A stretch of 64,000 bases of DNA from Enchytraeus crypticus. Lineage: Eukaryota; Annelida; Clitellata; Enchytraeida; Enchytraeidae. Made by a program: the position numbers and the translations under genes. The notes beneath the pieces are model-generated. The model had not been told where the DNA came from and did not search any database. It saw nothing but the letters and a program-made list of their open reading frames with translations. The stretch spans positions 1,067,001 to 1,131,000 of the forward strand of contig CAJHZI010000436.1 in assembly GCA_905160935.1 (NCBI GenBank), in the 5' to 3' direction. This document shows positions 11,076 through 23,973 of this stretch, piece after piece (position 1 is the stretch's first letter; every line of letters begins with the position of its first letter).

Positions 11076-14000
11076 CTGATTGATTGATTGATTGATTGAT
11101 CAGACATGATGGGGACCAGTGGGAGCGGATGAAGCTAGAGAACAGCTGGAACGAGGATTGATTGATTGATTGATTGACTGATTTATTGATTGATTGATCA
11201 GACATGACGGGGGACCAGTGGGAGCGGATGAAGCTAGAGAACGGCTGGAATGAGGTGGACCTGAGGGACAACCGCTACAATCAGGCCATCCACATGGTCT
11301 CAGCGGCCAAGGGTGCGGAGGACTTCTACCGCATTGACAATCACACGACACGCTACGAGGGTATAGAGCATGCTAGGAGACTGGATGATCTCACAGCCCA
11401 GGTATCAATCAATCAATCAATCACTTTACCTGACAGTTCAGGTATCAATCAGTCAATGAATTACTTTACCTGACAGCTCGGGTATCAATCAATCATTCAA
11501 TTACTTTACCTGACAGTTCAGGTATCAATCAATCAATCACTTTACCTGATACGAGGGTATAGAGCTTGCTAGGAGACTGGATGATCTAACGGCTCAGGTA
11601 TCAATCAATCAATCAATTAGTCAATTGGAGAATTTTAGTTGTTGCTAGCTGCACAGGTTTATCTGACTAATCTATCATTGCTGCTGGATAAAACAGTTAA
11701 ATAGTAACTGTGGAGTGAAACATAATAGTATTTTATAGTACTTTGAGTATAAACCAATTATATCTCAGATTTGTCATGATTCCATGAGACTGAGAATTAG
11801 ATATAATAACATTATCTATAATGTTTTTACATGCTATTTAAAGTATGTTATTTAATGTTATTTGCAGTATGTTAATTGATGCTGTTATTGTGTATTTTAT
11901 ATGTATATTATGGAATATCTCAGTAGTGTAGTGGTTAGAGACATCAGGTAACATCATGAAGTTTTAAATGACAGATCCTGAGGTGAATTGAACTCTCGTG
12001 GGTTCAATTCTCAGCTGTGCTGATCTGAGAGTAAAATCTCGGACATTCACTGGACTGGTTTCACAGAAAATGGAATAAATTGTCCAACGTTTGAAACATG
12101 TGGTATTTAAAGTGATAGATATATATATATCAACACAGTTGATCATTACACTCTAATGTGCGCTATTATTATTATGTTGTATGGAGTATGACATTTGAAG
12201 TTATTTCTAATGTGCTATTATATGTTATTTCAAATATGTTATTTGGTGTTATTTCTAATATGCCATTTGATGTAATTTCAAATATGCCATTTGATGTTAT
12301 TTCAAATATGTTATTTGATGTTATTTATAATATGCCATTTGATGTAATTTCAAATATGCCATTTGATGTTATTTCAAATATGTTATTTCAGATATGTTAT
12401 TTGATGTTTTTGCAGGCCTGGGTAGGGCACCCGTACTATGATATAATAGACAACAGCACAGGCTTTGAGAGAAAAGTCGTCAGAATGATTGCGGTGAGGA
12501 ATTACTTAGCTATGTTTACTTAGCTATGTTTACTTAGCTATATTTACTTAGCTATGTTTACTTAGCTATGTTTACTTAGCTATGTTTATTTAGCATGTTT
12601 ACTTAGTATGTTTACTTAGCTATGTTTACGTACAATGACAAAATTATTTTAAACTTGCTACAGTTAATCATCATCATCATCATCCCTTTAATCCCTGCTT
12701 AGAGTCTGGATACGAATATACATTCTCTCTTTTGCATACCATATCATCAATCTGTAATCAATCCGTAATCTATTATCTCTATAATCTCTTCCATTCGTTT
12801 TATAAAATTTCTAGCAATATTCCGGAGCCTAGGCACTCACCAACCGAATGCCCTTTCTGATGTTGGTTTGGATCTTAGTGATTTAGTTGCCTTCTACACC
12901 ACGTGCAGTCACCGGCTAGTCTATACTTCAAACAACCGAAACACGACGCGGAAAAAGTTAATATTATATTTTATATGTGATACTTAAATAGTTCCATTTT
13001 ATATGTGAAATATTATAGTAAGATTATTAAATTGAGACAGTACAAAATATGATGTATTGTTTCCTTTATTGTTTTCAAAAGCTGTACGTAATATACTGCA
13101 AACGTTCTATGCAATTTTGTATGATAGACTGTATTGAATAAACTTCCTTGTCTCATTGACTCTAGACCATCGCAAATATTGTGTATTATATTGTATCGTA
13201 TTGTATTTATTTAATATGTATTGCATATTGAAGCTCATGTAAAAGACTTACTATTGGACACCGGATTATTTCTAGCTGTATTTTGATCGTATTGTATTGT
13301 GTATATTTTCTGTGTTGTTTCCAGGACACTGAAGAATAGACAAGTAAGGGCATGAGCCCTAATAGGCATATTGTATCGTATTGTATTGTGATGTATTTTG
13401 ACGTATTGTGTTGATGTCTTTTAACGTGTTGTGTTGATGTATTTTAGCGTATTGTGTTGATGTATTTTAGCCTATTGCGTTGATGTATTTTAAGGTATTG
13501 TGTTGATGTATAGTAATGTATTGTTGTGATGTATTTTAACGTATTGTGTTGATGTATTTTAGCGTCTTGTGTTGATGTATTTTAACGTATTGTTTTGTTT
13601 GTATTTTAACGTATTGTATGTACAGGCAGTGTGTAACAGATTGGGTGTAGAGGCTCAGGATCGTCTCTCGTTTGACAGCAGAAAGAGGAAGTACCTCATA
13701 GCTAGGATGCCTCCAGACTCTGTAAAAACTCTCTTGTGTTTTACTGGACAAAAAATGTAGTACTAATAATAATAACAATAATAACAATTAGAGTGCTACA
13801 GTCATCAGTGACAACATCGAATACTATTGAGACAAAATCAAGCCGGCGAACAAAAATAAGGTTTCTAAAATCCCAAAACGGTGCAAATTCCAAAATCCAG
13901 AAAATCAGTCCAGTGTAGTAGAATGGAAGCAACGGATTATTTTAAATTACTAGCATTTTGTAGCTCTAGCTGGTGTGTGTGAAAGTTTTTGCTACTGTGA

Positions 14001-14495
14001 ATTTTACATATAACAGGAAATGAAAGCTTATTCTGTCATTCGTTGGATATCTTAAGAAGTGATATTCCACCTTGCGGGTGGAAAATCTGTTCATGTTTTT
14101 TTTTCTCCATTTTGCCCGTTTTTCTCATATTCTCTAGTAAAGGTTTGTTTGACTTCCACTTAACTTGTACAGGTAAACTCGAGGTAGATTTCCTACACCA
14201 TGTAGCTGATTGAATATAGTTATAAACCTGGTAAAGCTAAGGTTAACGTCAGTTTCCTCACATGAAAGCAATTTAGTGACGGGTGAGCCCAGGATTTGAA
14301 CCCCCCATATACTGATCCGCGGTCGAGTATCTTACCGACCTCGCCACGGGCTCCAGCCATATATGTGTTCATATGTTTGATTGAAGGGCTGGTTGATGGG
14401 GTGATGAATTGATTGACTGATGGATTGATTGACTGATGGATTGATTGATTGATGGATTGATTGATTGATTGATTGACTAATTGATTGACTGATTA

Positions 14496-14528
<33 letters not shown>

Positions 14529-14597
14529 CTGCAGGCATTTCCTCAGTATAGAGGCTTCATGGTCAGACACGACTACATCATCACTCCTAATCAACGC

Positions 14598-14629
<32 letters not shown>

Positions 14630-14968
14630 CTGCAGGCATTTCCCCAGTACAGAGACTTCATGGTCAGACACGACTACCTCATCACTCCTAATCAACGCTT
14701 GATTGATTGACTGACTGATTGATTGATTGATTGACTGATTGATTGATTGATTGACTGATTGATTGATTGGTTGACTGATTGATTGATTGATTGACTGCAG
14801 GCATTTCCTCAGTACAGAGACTTCATGGTCAGACACGACTATCTAATCACTCCTAATCAACGCTTGATTGATTGATTGATTGATTGATTAATTGATTGAC
14901 TGCAGGCATTTCCGCAGTACAGAGACTTCATGGTCAGACACGACTATCTAATCACTCCTAATCAACGT

Positions 14969-15008
<40 letters not shown>

Positions 15009-17294
15009 CTGATTGATTGATTGATTGATTGATTTACTGGTTGATTGATTGATTGATTGACTGTAGGCATTTCCTCAGTACAGAGACTTCTTTGTCAGAC
15101 ACGATTACCTCATCACTCCTAATCAACGCATGCAGGCTCGCATCAGAAAGCGCGGGCAGAATGGTCAGTAACTTATTTCCTGTTCTTAGTGGTCGGTGTT
15201 GTCATCGTCAGTGTTGGACAATAGTTGCACTCTGGTCGTGTTCTTCTTTTTGTTCTTCTGCATTCTTGCTTTTTTGTGTTCTTGTTTGTCGTTTTAAAAT
15301 TCACCAAACTTTAGCGCATTGAAAAAAGATGGGTTTAATGTTAAAGCCTATGGGAAGCTTGTCATGACATTATAATTAACATTAGCTGCAGCTGCTGCAT
15401 TTGTGTATCAGTGTATTTATCTATCTACATGTAGATACAGTAGCAGCTGCTGACATTGGCAGCTGCTGCATTTGTGTTCGCTTTTTGCTAGATTATTTAA
15501 ATTCTGATGGAATCTATATTATATAACATATAGAATATATTACTTAGGTTTATGGTTACCTTACAGTTGGCTGGAGCTAGTAGCGATGTGGGTAAGACAC
15601 TCGACCGTGGTTCAGTATGTGCAGTGCTCAAATCCTGGGCTCGCCCGTCACTGACATCGCTTTCGAGTGAGGAAACTGATTTTACCAGCTTTTGTAGCTG
15701 CTGTAGTTGCTGGAGATGCAGCTGAGGTTATTTGCTGCATGTGTGTGCAGGTAACTTCACATACACGCACACTATACGCAGACCTGAGATCAACAAGGAG
15801 TGTCCTGAGCTCAGGATGCAGATCTCTCGTCGTGAGTACGAGGTCAGTCTAGCCACTTCTCTCCTTCTTTCTATTGTTGTTTGTTATCGTTGTTTTTATT
15901 GTCTTTGTTTATTTGGTTGCACTATATGCTGGTTACTAATTAAGTGGGAGGGCTCTCCCTGCACGTGTCACAGCTGCTGGTCATATTTGATTGACACCTG
16001 TCATATTTGATTGACATGTGTCACAGCTGCTGATCATATTTGATTGACATGTGTCACAGCTGCTGATCATATTTGATTGACATGTGTCACAGCTGCTGAT
16101 CATATTTGATTGACATGTGTCACAGCTGCTGATCATATTTGATTGACATGTGTCACAGCTGCTGATCATATTTGATTGACATGTGTCACAGCTGCTGATC
16201 ATATTTGATTGACATGTGTCACAGCTGCTGATCATATTTGATTGACATGTGTCACAGCTGCTGATCATATTTGATTGACATGTGTCACAGCTGCTGATCA
16301 TATTTGATTGACATGTGTCACAGCTGCTGTTGGCACAGAAAGACTCCGCCCACTCTACTATATTCAAGTCCCGCCGCTGCTTCGTCTGGAACAGTCAGTA
16401 CTTTCAGCTCGACTTCTTCCTCGAAAGATGTCATTCCAGGTATTGAAGTCATTACAGGTATAAATGTCATTCCAGGTATAAATGTCATTCCAGGTATAAA
16501 TGTCATTCCAGGTATTGATGTCATTCCAGGTATTGATGTCATTCCAGGTTCCTGCAAATCTATTATGATCTATATTTCAGTAGTATACTAAGTGATCACG
16601 TTAATTTATTGTTATTTTAATTTAGCAAAAGTTCATTTTGCTTGTTTATCATTTGAGTATTTTATTCACAGTTTTGCGCTTATTTTTATAGACATACAAT
16701 TTTAAAGAAATATATCTAGGACGGTTTGTTTTTTATTAGCGTTTACTTAGAAACAGTGATTGCAGTCTATTATTCATTGATCAAATTGATTGATAGATAT
16801 AACATTTTGATTGATTGTTTGTCTGACTTACTGCTGTATGCTTATTTGATTGATTCAGTTATTTTGATTTTCCACTGGATTTTGATAGATTTTCTGATTG
16901 ATTGATTGACTGATTGATTGACTGATTGATTGATTGACTGATTGTCTGATTGATTGATTGACTAATTGATGACTGTAGAAGCCGTGGTTTGATCATACTG
17001 GAGACGTACACTACTCAGAGTGGAAATGACCTTGCCCTCCCAGACTTCCTGGAGGTCATCACGGAGGTCACGGATAACCCGGACTACTCGATGTACAACC
17101 TGTCCAAGAAAGACCTCACGACCCCTGATCTCCCCACTCTGCTCAGGGGCAACTCCAGCCCCAACCTCGCCGGGCTCGTGGCCGCCTGCAACGGACATCA
17201 CGGCCCTGCAGGGGAGGGCCCGGGGCAGGGGGGCACGGGACAGGAGGGCGCCGCTGGTAAGAAGATTGGTGAGGCAAATGGGCTTGATAAGTAG
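6901..17294 (+). CDS. ttd14: TTD14-like P-loop NTPase (TRPL translocation defect 14 homologue), 12 exons, 481 aa
   Basis: Exons: 6901-7078, 7650-7717, 8569-8606, 9011-9048, 9839-9967, 11202-11401, 12416-12493, 13626-13721, 15067-15163, 15751-15842, 16324-16439, 16979-17294. All introns are GT-AG, phases agree at every join, and the sum is 1446 nt. The N-terminal NTPase fold has the P-loop GGPCGGKTT (residues 59-67), [18 protein letters not shown], and a Walker-B-like [13 protein letters not shown]. The C-terminal half ([44 protein letters not shown]) matches the CYTH-like part of the family. Drosophila Ttd14 is known as a GTP- and phosphoinositide-binding factor needed for TRPL channel trafficking; a similar role here is inference. 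The first 40 residues before Met41 (7021) are rich in Arg/Lys and nearly free of acids, so either an organelle-targeted or a shorter cytosolic form is possible. The Gly/Pro-rich C-terminus ([13 protein letters not shown]) is not conserved family sequence as far as I know. Exons 6, 9 and 11 have duplicated edges, listed separately. Confidence 0.92.
7519..7647. repeat. (TTGA)n-type tract before TTD14 exon 2 acceptor
   Basis: Degenerate TTGATTGATTGACTGA repeat running right up to the acceptor TTGATCTAG. It lacks a long pyrimidine tract but is full of branch-point-like TTGAT/CTGAT. Confidence 0.85.
8206..8345 (+). repeat. Interspersed repeat family C, 3' end
   Basis: Contains TTGATCTGTAGTGATGTGTG, then CATCATCCTTGGATGAGG and AAACCTTTATCATTATTATT. 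Other copies: 9085-9140 (-), 22807-22985 (-), 42116-42160 (-), 43900-44103 (+), 49262-49326 (+), 53010-53284 (+), 59070-59115 (-), 63935-64000 (+). The TTA-repeat tail suggests non-LTR retroposition. I cannot name the family. Confidence 0.7.
8610..8715. repeat. (AATAAT)n microsatellite in TTD14 intron 3
   Basis: AAT trinucleotide runs with scattered interruptions (CAAATAATAAT). Confidence 0.85.
9117..9139. repeat. Poly-C run
   Basis: About 22 consecutive C after GGGTCG, at the edge of a family C repeat in TTD14 intron 4. Confidence 0.9.
10115..10230 (+). repeat. Interspersed repeat family D, 3' end
   Basis: GATTGACTGATGATACGATG followed by CCCGACCCTAGTTAGGAT and a GATGATGAT tail, in TTD14 intron 5. 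Confidence 0.65.
10500..10983. repeat. Tetranucleotide-rich tract before TTD14 exon 6
   Basis: TTGATTGATTGATGGACTGA repeats form a higher-order 24-bp periodicity between 10681 and 10860. It leads into the first exon-6 head copy. Confidence 0.85.
10985..11041 (+). repeat. Duplicated head of TTD14 exon 6, copy A
   Basis: Acceptor CCAG followed by ~55 bp matching the start of exon 6 (11202). In frame it reads [14 protein letters not shown] and then TGA, so it cannot extend the protein. Confidence 0.9.
11102..11156 (+). repeat. Duplicated head of TTD14 exon 6, copy B
   Basis: Acceptor TCAG followed by ~55 bp matching exon 6. One base is missing in ACATGATGGGGACC, which shifts the frame. A further TTGA tract separates it from the real exon at 11202. 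Confidence 0.9.
11402..11620 (+). repeat. ATCA repeats with a duplicated tail and donor of TTD14 exon 6
   Basis: After the real donor (CCCAG/GTATCAATC) come units of about 50-55 bp, ACTTTACCTGACAGTTCAG plus GTATCAATCAATC. At 11550-11596 there is a ~47-bp copy of the exon-6 tail (TACGAGGGTATAGAGC ... GATGATCTAACGGCTCAG) followed again by GTATCAATC. Exon tail and donor were therefore copied together. Confidence 0.9.
11913..12162 (+). mobile_element. SINE-A copy 4
   Basis: Keeps the tRNA-like head CAGTAGTGTAGTGGTTAGAG (A-box region), B box GGGTTCAATTCTCAGC and the 3' block. Lies in TTD14 intron 6. Confidence 0.8.
12190..12410. repeat. Minisatellite before TTD14 exon 7
   Basis: Units like ATGTTATTTGATGTTATTTC and ATATGCCATTTGATG repeat up to the acceptor TTTTTGCAG at 12415. 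No exon sequence is included. Confidence 0.85.
12502..12630. repeat. 14-bp minisatellite after TTD14 exon 7 donor
   Basis: ACTTAGCTATGTTT repeated about eight times just inside intron 7. Confidence 0.85.
12667..12925 (-). repeat. Interspersed repeat family D
   Basis: Minus-strand copy: CATCATCATCATCCCTTTAA tail, then CACTCACCAACCGAATGCCC and GTGCAGTCACCGG at the far end. In TTD14 intron 7. Confidence 0.65.
13310..13620. repeat. Minisatellite before TTD14 exon 8
   Basis: TTGTGTTGATGTATTTTAACG-like units repeat up to the acceptor TGTACAG at 13625. Confidence 0.8.
13757..13912 (-). repeat. Interspersed repeat family G
   Basis: Carries AGAGTGCTACAGTCATCAGT, CAAAATCAAGCCGGCGA and CGGTGCAAATTCCAAAATCC. 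Other copies: 27961-28110 (+), 36419-36575 (+), 50605-50697 (-), 59881-60040 (-), 62610-62716 (-), 63838-63925 (+). The TTA/TTG tails suggest the 3' end of a non-LTR element. Confidence 0.7.
14229..14358 (-). mobile_element. SINE-B copy 1 (tRNA-derived)
   Basis: Minus-strand copy of the ~130-bp family whose sense reads GGCTGGAGCCAGTGGCGAAG (A-box region), GGGGTTCAAATCCTGGGC (B box), CACTGACATCGCTTTCGAG and GTTAACATTAGC. About 18 copies are present in the window. Confidence 0.85.
14535..14970 (+). repeat. Four tandem copies of the head of TTD14 exon 9
   Basis: Copies start at 14535, 14636, 14801 and 14906, each preceded by TTGACTGCAG. Each carries ~64 bp of exon 9 (GCATTTCCTCAGTA ... CTCCTAATCAACG) and then falls back into TTGA repeat with no donor. 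The real exon at 15067 differs: TTGACTGTAG acceptor and TTCTTTGTC instead of TTCATGGTC. The copies stay in frame to the first TGATTGA stop. Confidence 0.95.
15569..15694 (+). mobile_element. SINE-B copy 2
   Basis: GGCTGGAGCTAGTAGCGATG head, degraded B box (GTGCTCAAATCC) and CACTGACATCGCTTTCGAG. In TTD14 intron 9. Confidence 0.8.
15963..16323 (+). repeat. 33-bp minisatellite built from the acceptor and head of TTD14 exon 11
   Basis: About ten units of CATATTTGATTGACATGTG + TCACAGCTGCTGAT. The end of each unit (TGTCACAG/CTGCTG) equals the acceptor and first two codons of exon 11 at 16324. Each unit thus repeats the splice site. Confidence 0.95.
16427..16556 (+). repeat. 18-bp minisatellite built from the tail and donor of TTD14 exon 11
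   Basis: Seven units of TGTCATTCCAG/GTATAAA at 18-bp spacing. The first is the true exon end (16439) and donor; the rest repeat exon tail plus donor into the intron. Confidence 0.95.
16885..16978. repeat. (TTGA)n tract before TTD14 exon 12 acceptor
   Basis: TTGATTGACTGATTGATTGA repeats reach the acceptor GATGACTGTAG at 16978. Confidence 0.85.
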
Positions 17295-19860
<2,566 letters not shown>

Positions 19861-19867
19861 AACGATT

Positions 19868-20006
19868 GGTAAAGCTGGTAAAGCTAATGTTAACATCAAT
19901 TTCCTCACTCGAAAGCGATATCAGTGACGGGAGAGCCCAAGATTTGAACCCCGCACATACTGATCCGCGGTCGAGTATCTTACCGACATCACCACTAGCA
20001 CCTGCC
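19868..20006 (-). mobile_element. SINE-B copy 3
   Basis: Minus-strand copy with GGATTTGAACCCCGCACATA and GATCCGCGGTCGAGTATC. Confidence 0.85.
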
Positions 20007-20154
20007 AATTGTGAAGTCTGTTGCATTGTAAGGCGTACTGGTTGAATTGTGGTCAGAGTTGATTGGAGTTTAGTAACATTTATGTTGTTTGGTTTCCTGT
20101 CATATCTTATTATTTATATATTCTTGAAGCACGTTTCATTAGTTTGTTAGGTAG

Positions 20155-20245
20155 GTTGTAGTGTGTTTAACGTCAAGATTCAGAAGCACAAGGCTTCTCT
20201 TCAAGATGACTCGACACACTCGAGCTACCGTCACAAAGATTAAGG
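20155..20245 (+). repeat. Interspersed repeat, inverted partner at 32412-32508
   Basis: Contains CAGAAGCACAAGGCTTCTC and CGAGCTACCGTCACAAAG. Nearly the same sequence occurs in reverse complement at 32412-32508. Confidence 0.75.
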
Positions 20246-22800
20246 TAATCTTATTACCGTTTTAATTAGTTTGTTGCCTGTGAATTGTGGATTATAAATA
20301 ATTTAATGAAGTTAACAAATGGTGTTTTGAAGATTCTACTCGAGGCTTGCTATTAGTTAAATTGGCTTTGAACATTAGACAGGAAAATTAGCGGTGCTTA
20401 AGAGTAATTACGAGCTTGTTCTCTTCTCTCAGCTCTCCTTTGAGATTTCCTGAACGCCGTGACGGAAATCGAGATCTTGTGCTGGAGATATTGATCTGTA
20501 ACTCAAAGAGCCACGTCATCAACTCTCTCACGAGTTGTACGCGCAACTTTAAATTGTCTTATTAAATTATTAATTAAATAATATTGAAATTATTATATTA
20601 AATTATCTTCTAAGCATTGTGAGATCTCTATATCTTCAACATCTCGAGATTTATATAAATCTCTTTTATTCAAGAACTGGTAAAGTAGTCTGATAGAAGC
20701 ACTTTCCCATACCATCTCGACGACTAGCTAGATAGAGCAATGCTCTCACTAGGGACCGATTGAATATTATTGGGCTTGTTTTAATTGCATCACTCATTAT
20801 GTGTGTTTCAATTTTCTGCACCTATTGGATGACTTACTTACAATGGTTATATTCATTTTGTATTTGTAGCTGATTGTACCTGAAATGAAACATACTTATA
20901 TGATACTTTATATGATACATACTTATAATTAACATACTCATACCATACTCTCTAGGTTCAAAGTGTCGCAAAGCCTGTTGTATATAACAATTAACATTCT
21001 CAGACTCAGCAAATATTAAGAATGTTTAACTTTCGTTTTCTGTTTCAAATATATGATATTTGTGCTGAAATTACTCCTTAACCCTTTAGTGTCATTGGCT
21101 GGGAGGTTATTTTACGTTTTCCGGTTTGGTCTCAAGTTTTATCATTCTGTTTTGTTTGCAGTCGTCTTGTTTCATTTGTTATTATTATAAACTGTTACCA
21201 TGGATGTTAGAGATTTGTTGTCGCTCATAGACCACCATAGCGTTAGATATGTCGCGCATTGTCTAACAGTGCTGTTCTTATATAAATGCGCCTCTTATTG
21301 TTTAAGTTGTACTGGTCTATAAAATGAAGCTCTCATTCAATCAGTCAATCATTCTTTTATTCACTTATTCATTTAGAATAATTCTCTTATATTGTTTATT
21401 TCTTGTAGTTAATTTTTACCTTTTTGTTCTTTTGTTGGTTTAAAATTTCTTAGTGTAATTGATTTCTTTCATTTTCTTCAGTTTTCTATTATATATAAAC
21501 CACTAGAGAGAGTCACGGCGATGTTTGCATGTCTTTGTTGTCCACTCATAATGGAATTAGATATGAGGTTTCTGTTCGCTATGTTTAATTCATATTTATA
21601 AAATCGGTGAAATGAGTGAAACAGTATAATTTTGTCCAATGTACGAAGTGTTGGACAGCTCTAACCATGGACACCTTTATATATATAGCAGGATACATTA
21701 TATATTAATTATCTAGAAGTCCATGGTCTAACAGTGACTAGTGCGACTATTATATAACTGAATTATTTTAATTTATTTATGTCCTTTAGAAAAGATTTGT
21801 TTTAAATGCATTTGTTACAAATAGCTGTTTATTGAATTTCGTTGAATATTGAATCTCTCAAATTATTTATAGTGATCTGTTCAGCCGCAGGTCCTAGACA
21901 CATTATCATACATATAGCTGGTTATTACATGATGCTTACGCGGTTATCAAAGAGCTCTGCATCGAGATCAATAATAACCTCTTCTCGTTCAAGGTTTATC
22001 CAAACATTTTAGTCGTGCCTATACTTTTTGTTTGAATCCCTAAGTTAAATTTTCACCCTATATGAATTTACAGCGTTATTTCGATGAAAGTAAGCTAGAT
22101 AGAGTACAATTATGTTTCTTTCTGACGGTTGTTTTATTTGTTTTTCTGTAAATTAATGCAGTCTTTTGACAGTGGTCAGCTAGATAGGATGTATTTTAAC
22201 TTCCCTGACGGCTGTTGTTCATGTTTATACGAAATATCTGATGTTTTGTTTTATTTTTGTCTTTTCTTTCTTATGTTTCTCTAGTTTTGGTTTGGTGTCA
22301 GTGCATTTGGTGTTTTATAGTTTGAACTATAATAACAAACATGTATCTCTCTCTCTCTCATTGATTACGTCATTGAGATATGATACCCGCTTTGTTAATC
22401 AACTCTCTCCGCATGGTTGAAGAAGAAACTATATTCAATAGGATTCTGAGATGGTTTCCCTTTGCCTTCCTCAACTCTTGCATCTTCTTATTACTGGCAG
22501 TATGCAAGGTCTACTAAGAATTGCTGCTTTAATTAATTCTAGTTCTCATTGTTAGAGTCAGAAGTGTTCTCTGTTTTTTCTTTGCTGTGTTACTCATAGT
22601 ATTATTATGTACATTTTGGTGGCTGGTATGTCAACTCACACCCCCCCCCCTCCCTTCGTTCTCCGTCTCAAATTCCACATTTTCTTTGTTTTTTATTACT
22701 TTGAATATAAGAAGAAAAAATGCATGTGAAAGTGTTAGAGTAAGACTGAGGTTTGCTAGTTATTTCCTAAACACGTTTATGTTTGAAGATGAAAAGGTAC
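20246..22800. other. Intergenic DNA with dispersed repeats, no gene seen
   Basis: 20690-20880 is a dispersed repeat (TGGGCTTGTTTTAATTGCAT) found inverted at 49985-50130. 22090-22210 has GCTAGATAGAGTACAATTATG motifs related to 38015-38090. No exon-like sequence recognised. Confidence 0.45.
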
Positions 22801-22806
22801 GCTGTG

Positions 22807-22985
22807 GATAGAATGTATCGGAGAATTATAACGTCCGTTTCCTTATCCAGGGATGATGTCAGGGACGTCCCCACAGAACACTTCACTAAGATCAATTCAG
22901 CCAGACCAATCTACAAAGGAAATTTGCTGAGGAGAAGTAAGGTCCTAAACCATATGTCAAGGACCTGCCGTTTGGCAGTGCTGTG
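22807..22985 (-). repeat. Interspersed repeat family C
   Basis: Minus-strand copy: AACGTCCGTTTCCTTATCCA, GATGATGTCAGGGACGTCC, then a body ending near the TGA at 22985. The reading frames over it are not genes. Confidence 0.7.
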
Positions 22986-23269
22986 AGAGAATGATGTACT
23001 ATTAATCACTGTTATGTGAAGCCAATCCCTATACCATTCTTGTGTGTTCCAACAGAATTTAGTAAATTATAATTTATAAGCGTCTGTACAGAGAATGGCT
23101 GTGGGATTGTTTGCTACATTTACTGATGTTAATGTACGCATATAAGTTAACATGTGATATGAATGCCTGTCTATTTAGGAGTATGTGAAGTTATTTAAAA
23201 CAAGCTGATTATTTTCTTGTGTCATGTCTAATAAATTATGATATATGGAGGCCTATGCCTATAGATATT

Positions 23270-23460
23270 ATAGTCTTAGACTATATAGGTCGTAACTGAG
23301 GCCTATAGAGCCATTACTTTAGGCCATTAGAGCCTAGAATTTAGGGGCATATAGAGTCTCGAGTTTAGGCCTGTAGAGCTTAGAGTTTAGGCCTATACAG
23401 CCTAGAGTTTAGGCATATACAGCCTAGAGTTTAAGTCTGTAGAGCGCCTGGAGTATTATA
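23270..23460. repeat. ~20-bp minisatellite
   Basis: Degenerate units of the type AGAGTTTAGGCCTATACAGCC. Confidence 0.7.
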
Positions 23461-23509
23461 CTATTGATATGTCGTTATCCTAGATTAAAAGTTTAAATGT
23501 TGTTTATAC

Positions 23510-23526
23510 GTTGTCTCTCTCTCTCA

Positions 23527-23563
<37 letters not shown>

Positions 23564-23565
23564 AC
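23510..23565. repeat. (CT)n microsatellite
   Basis: CT run with few interruptions, followed by GTGACGGGCTAGTC, a weak SINE-B-like fragment. Confidence 0.85.
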
Positions 23566-23848
23566 TATACACACCAGTGACGGGCTAGTCTAGAATTAGA
23601 ACCCCTTATCTACTGACCCGCAGCCAATAGTCTAGTCAATCCTGTCACTAATCCAGCCAATAGAAACTTCTAAAGCTGCTGGATGGGAGTGGAGCTAGAG
23701 GGGGCGCTCAATGATCAGGTGGAGTTAAACAGGTCAGGTGTTTATCAATCAATCAGTCAGTCAATCAATCAATCATTCAATCAATAGAGTGAGTGATAGA
23801 GACGTCCCTGACATCAGCAGTAGCTCATCAGCTGATCCACAATTGGGT

Positions 23849-23973
23849 GGCTGGAGTCAGTGGCGAAGTCGGTAAGATACTCGACCACGGATCAGTATAT
23901 GCGGGGTGCAAATCCTGGCCTCTCCCGTCACTGATATCGCTTTCGAGTTAGGAAACTGAGGTTAACATTAGCT
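23849..23973 (+). mobile_element. SINE-B copy 4
   Basis: GGCTGGAGTCAGTGGCGAAG head, GGGGTGCAAATCCTGG B box, CACTGATATCGCTTTCGAG. Confidence 0.85.

Noticed and set aside
10674-11351. Minus-strand [12 protein letters not shown] frames
   Set aside because: Reverse translation of TTGA repeats overlapping TTD14 exon 6.
15981-16367. 128-codon minus-strand frame with [11 protein letters not shown] repeats (Cys-rich, looks like a secreted protein)
   Set aside because: Reverse strand of the 33-bp splice-site minisatellite; 33 is divisible by three, so the frame stays open by arithmetic.
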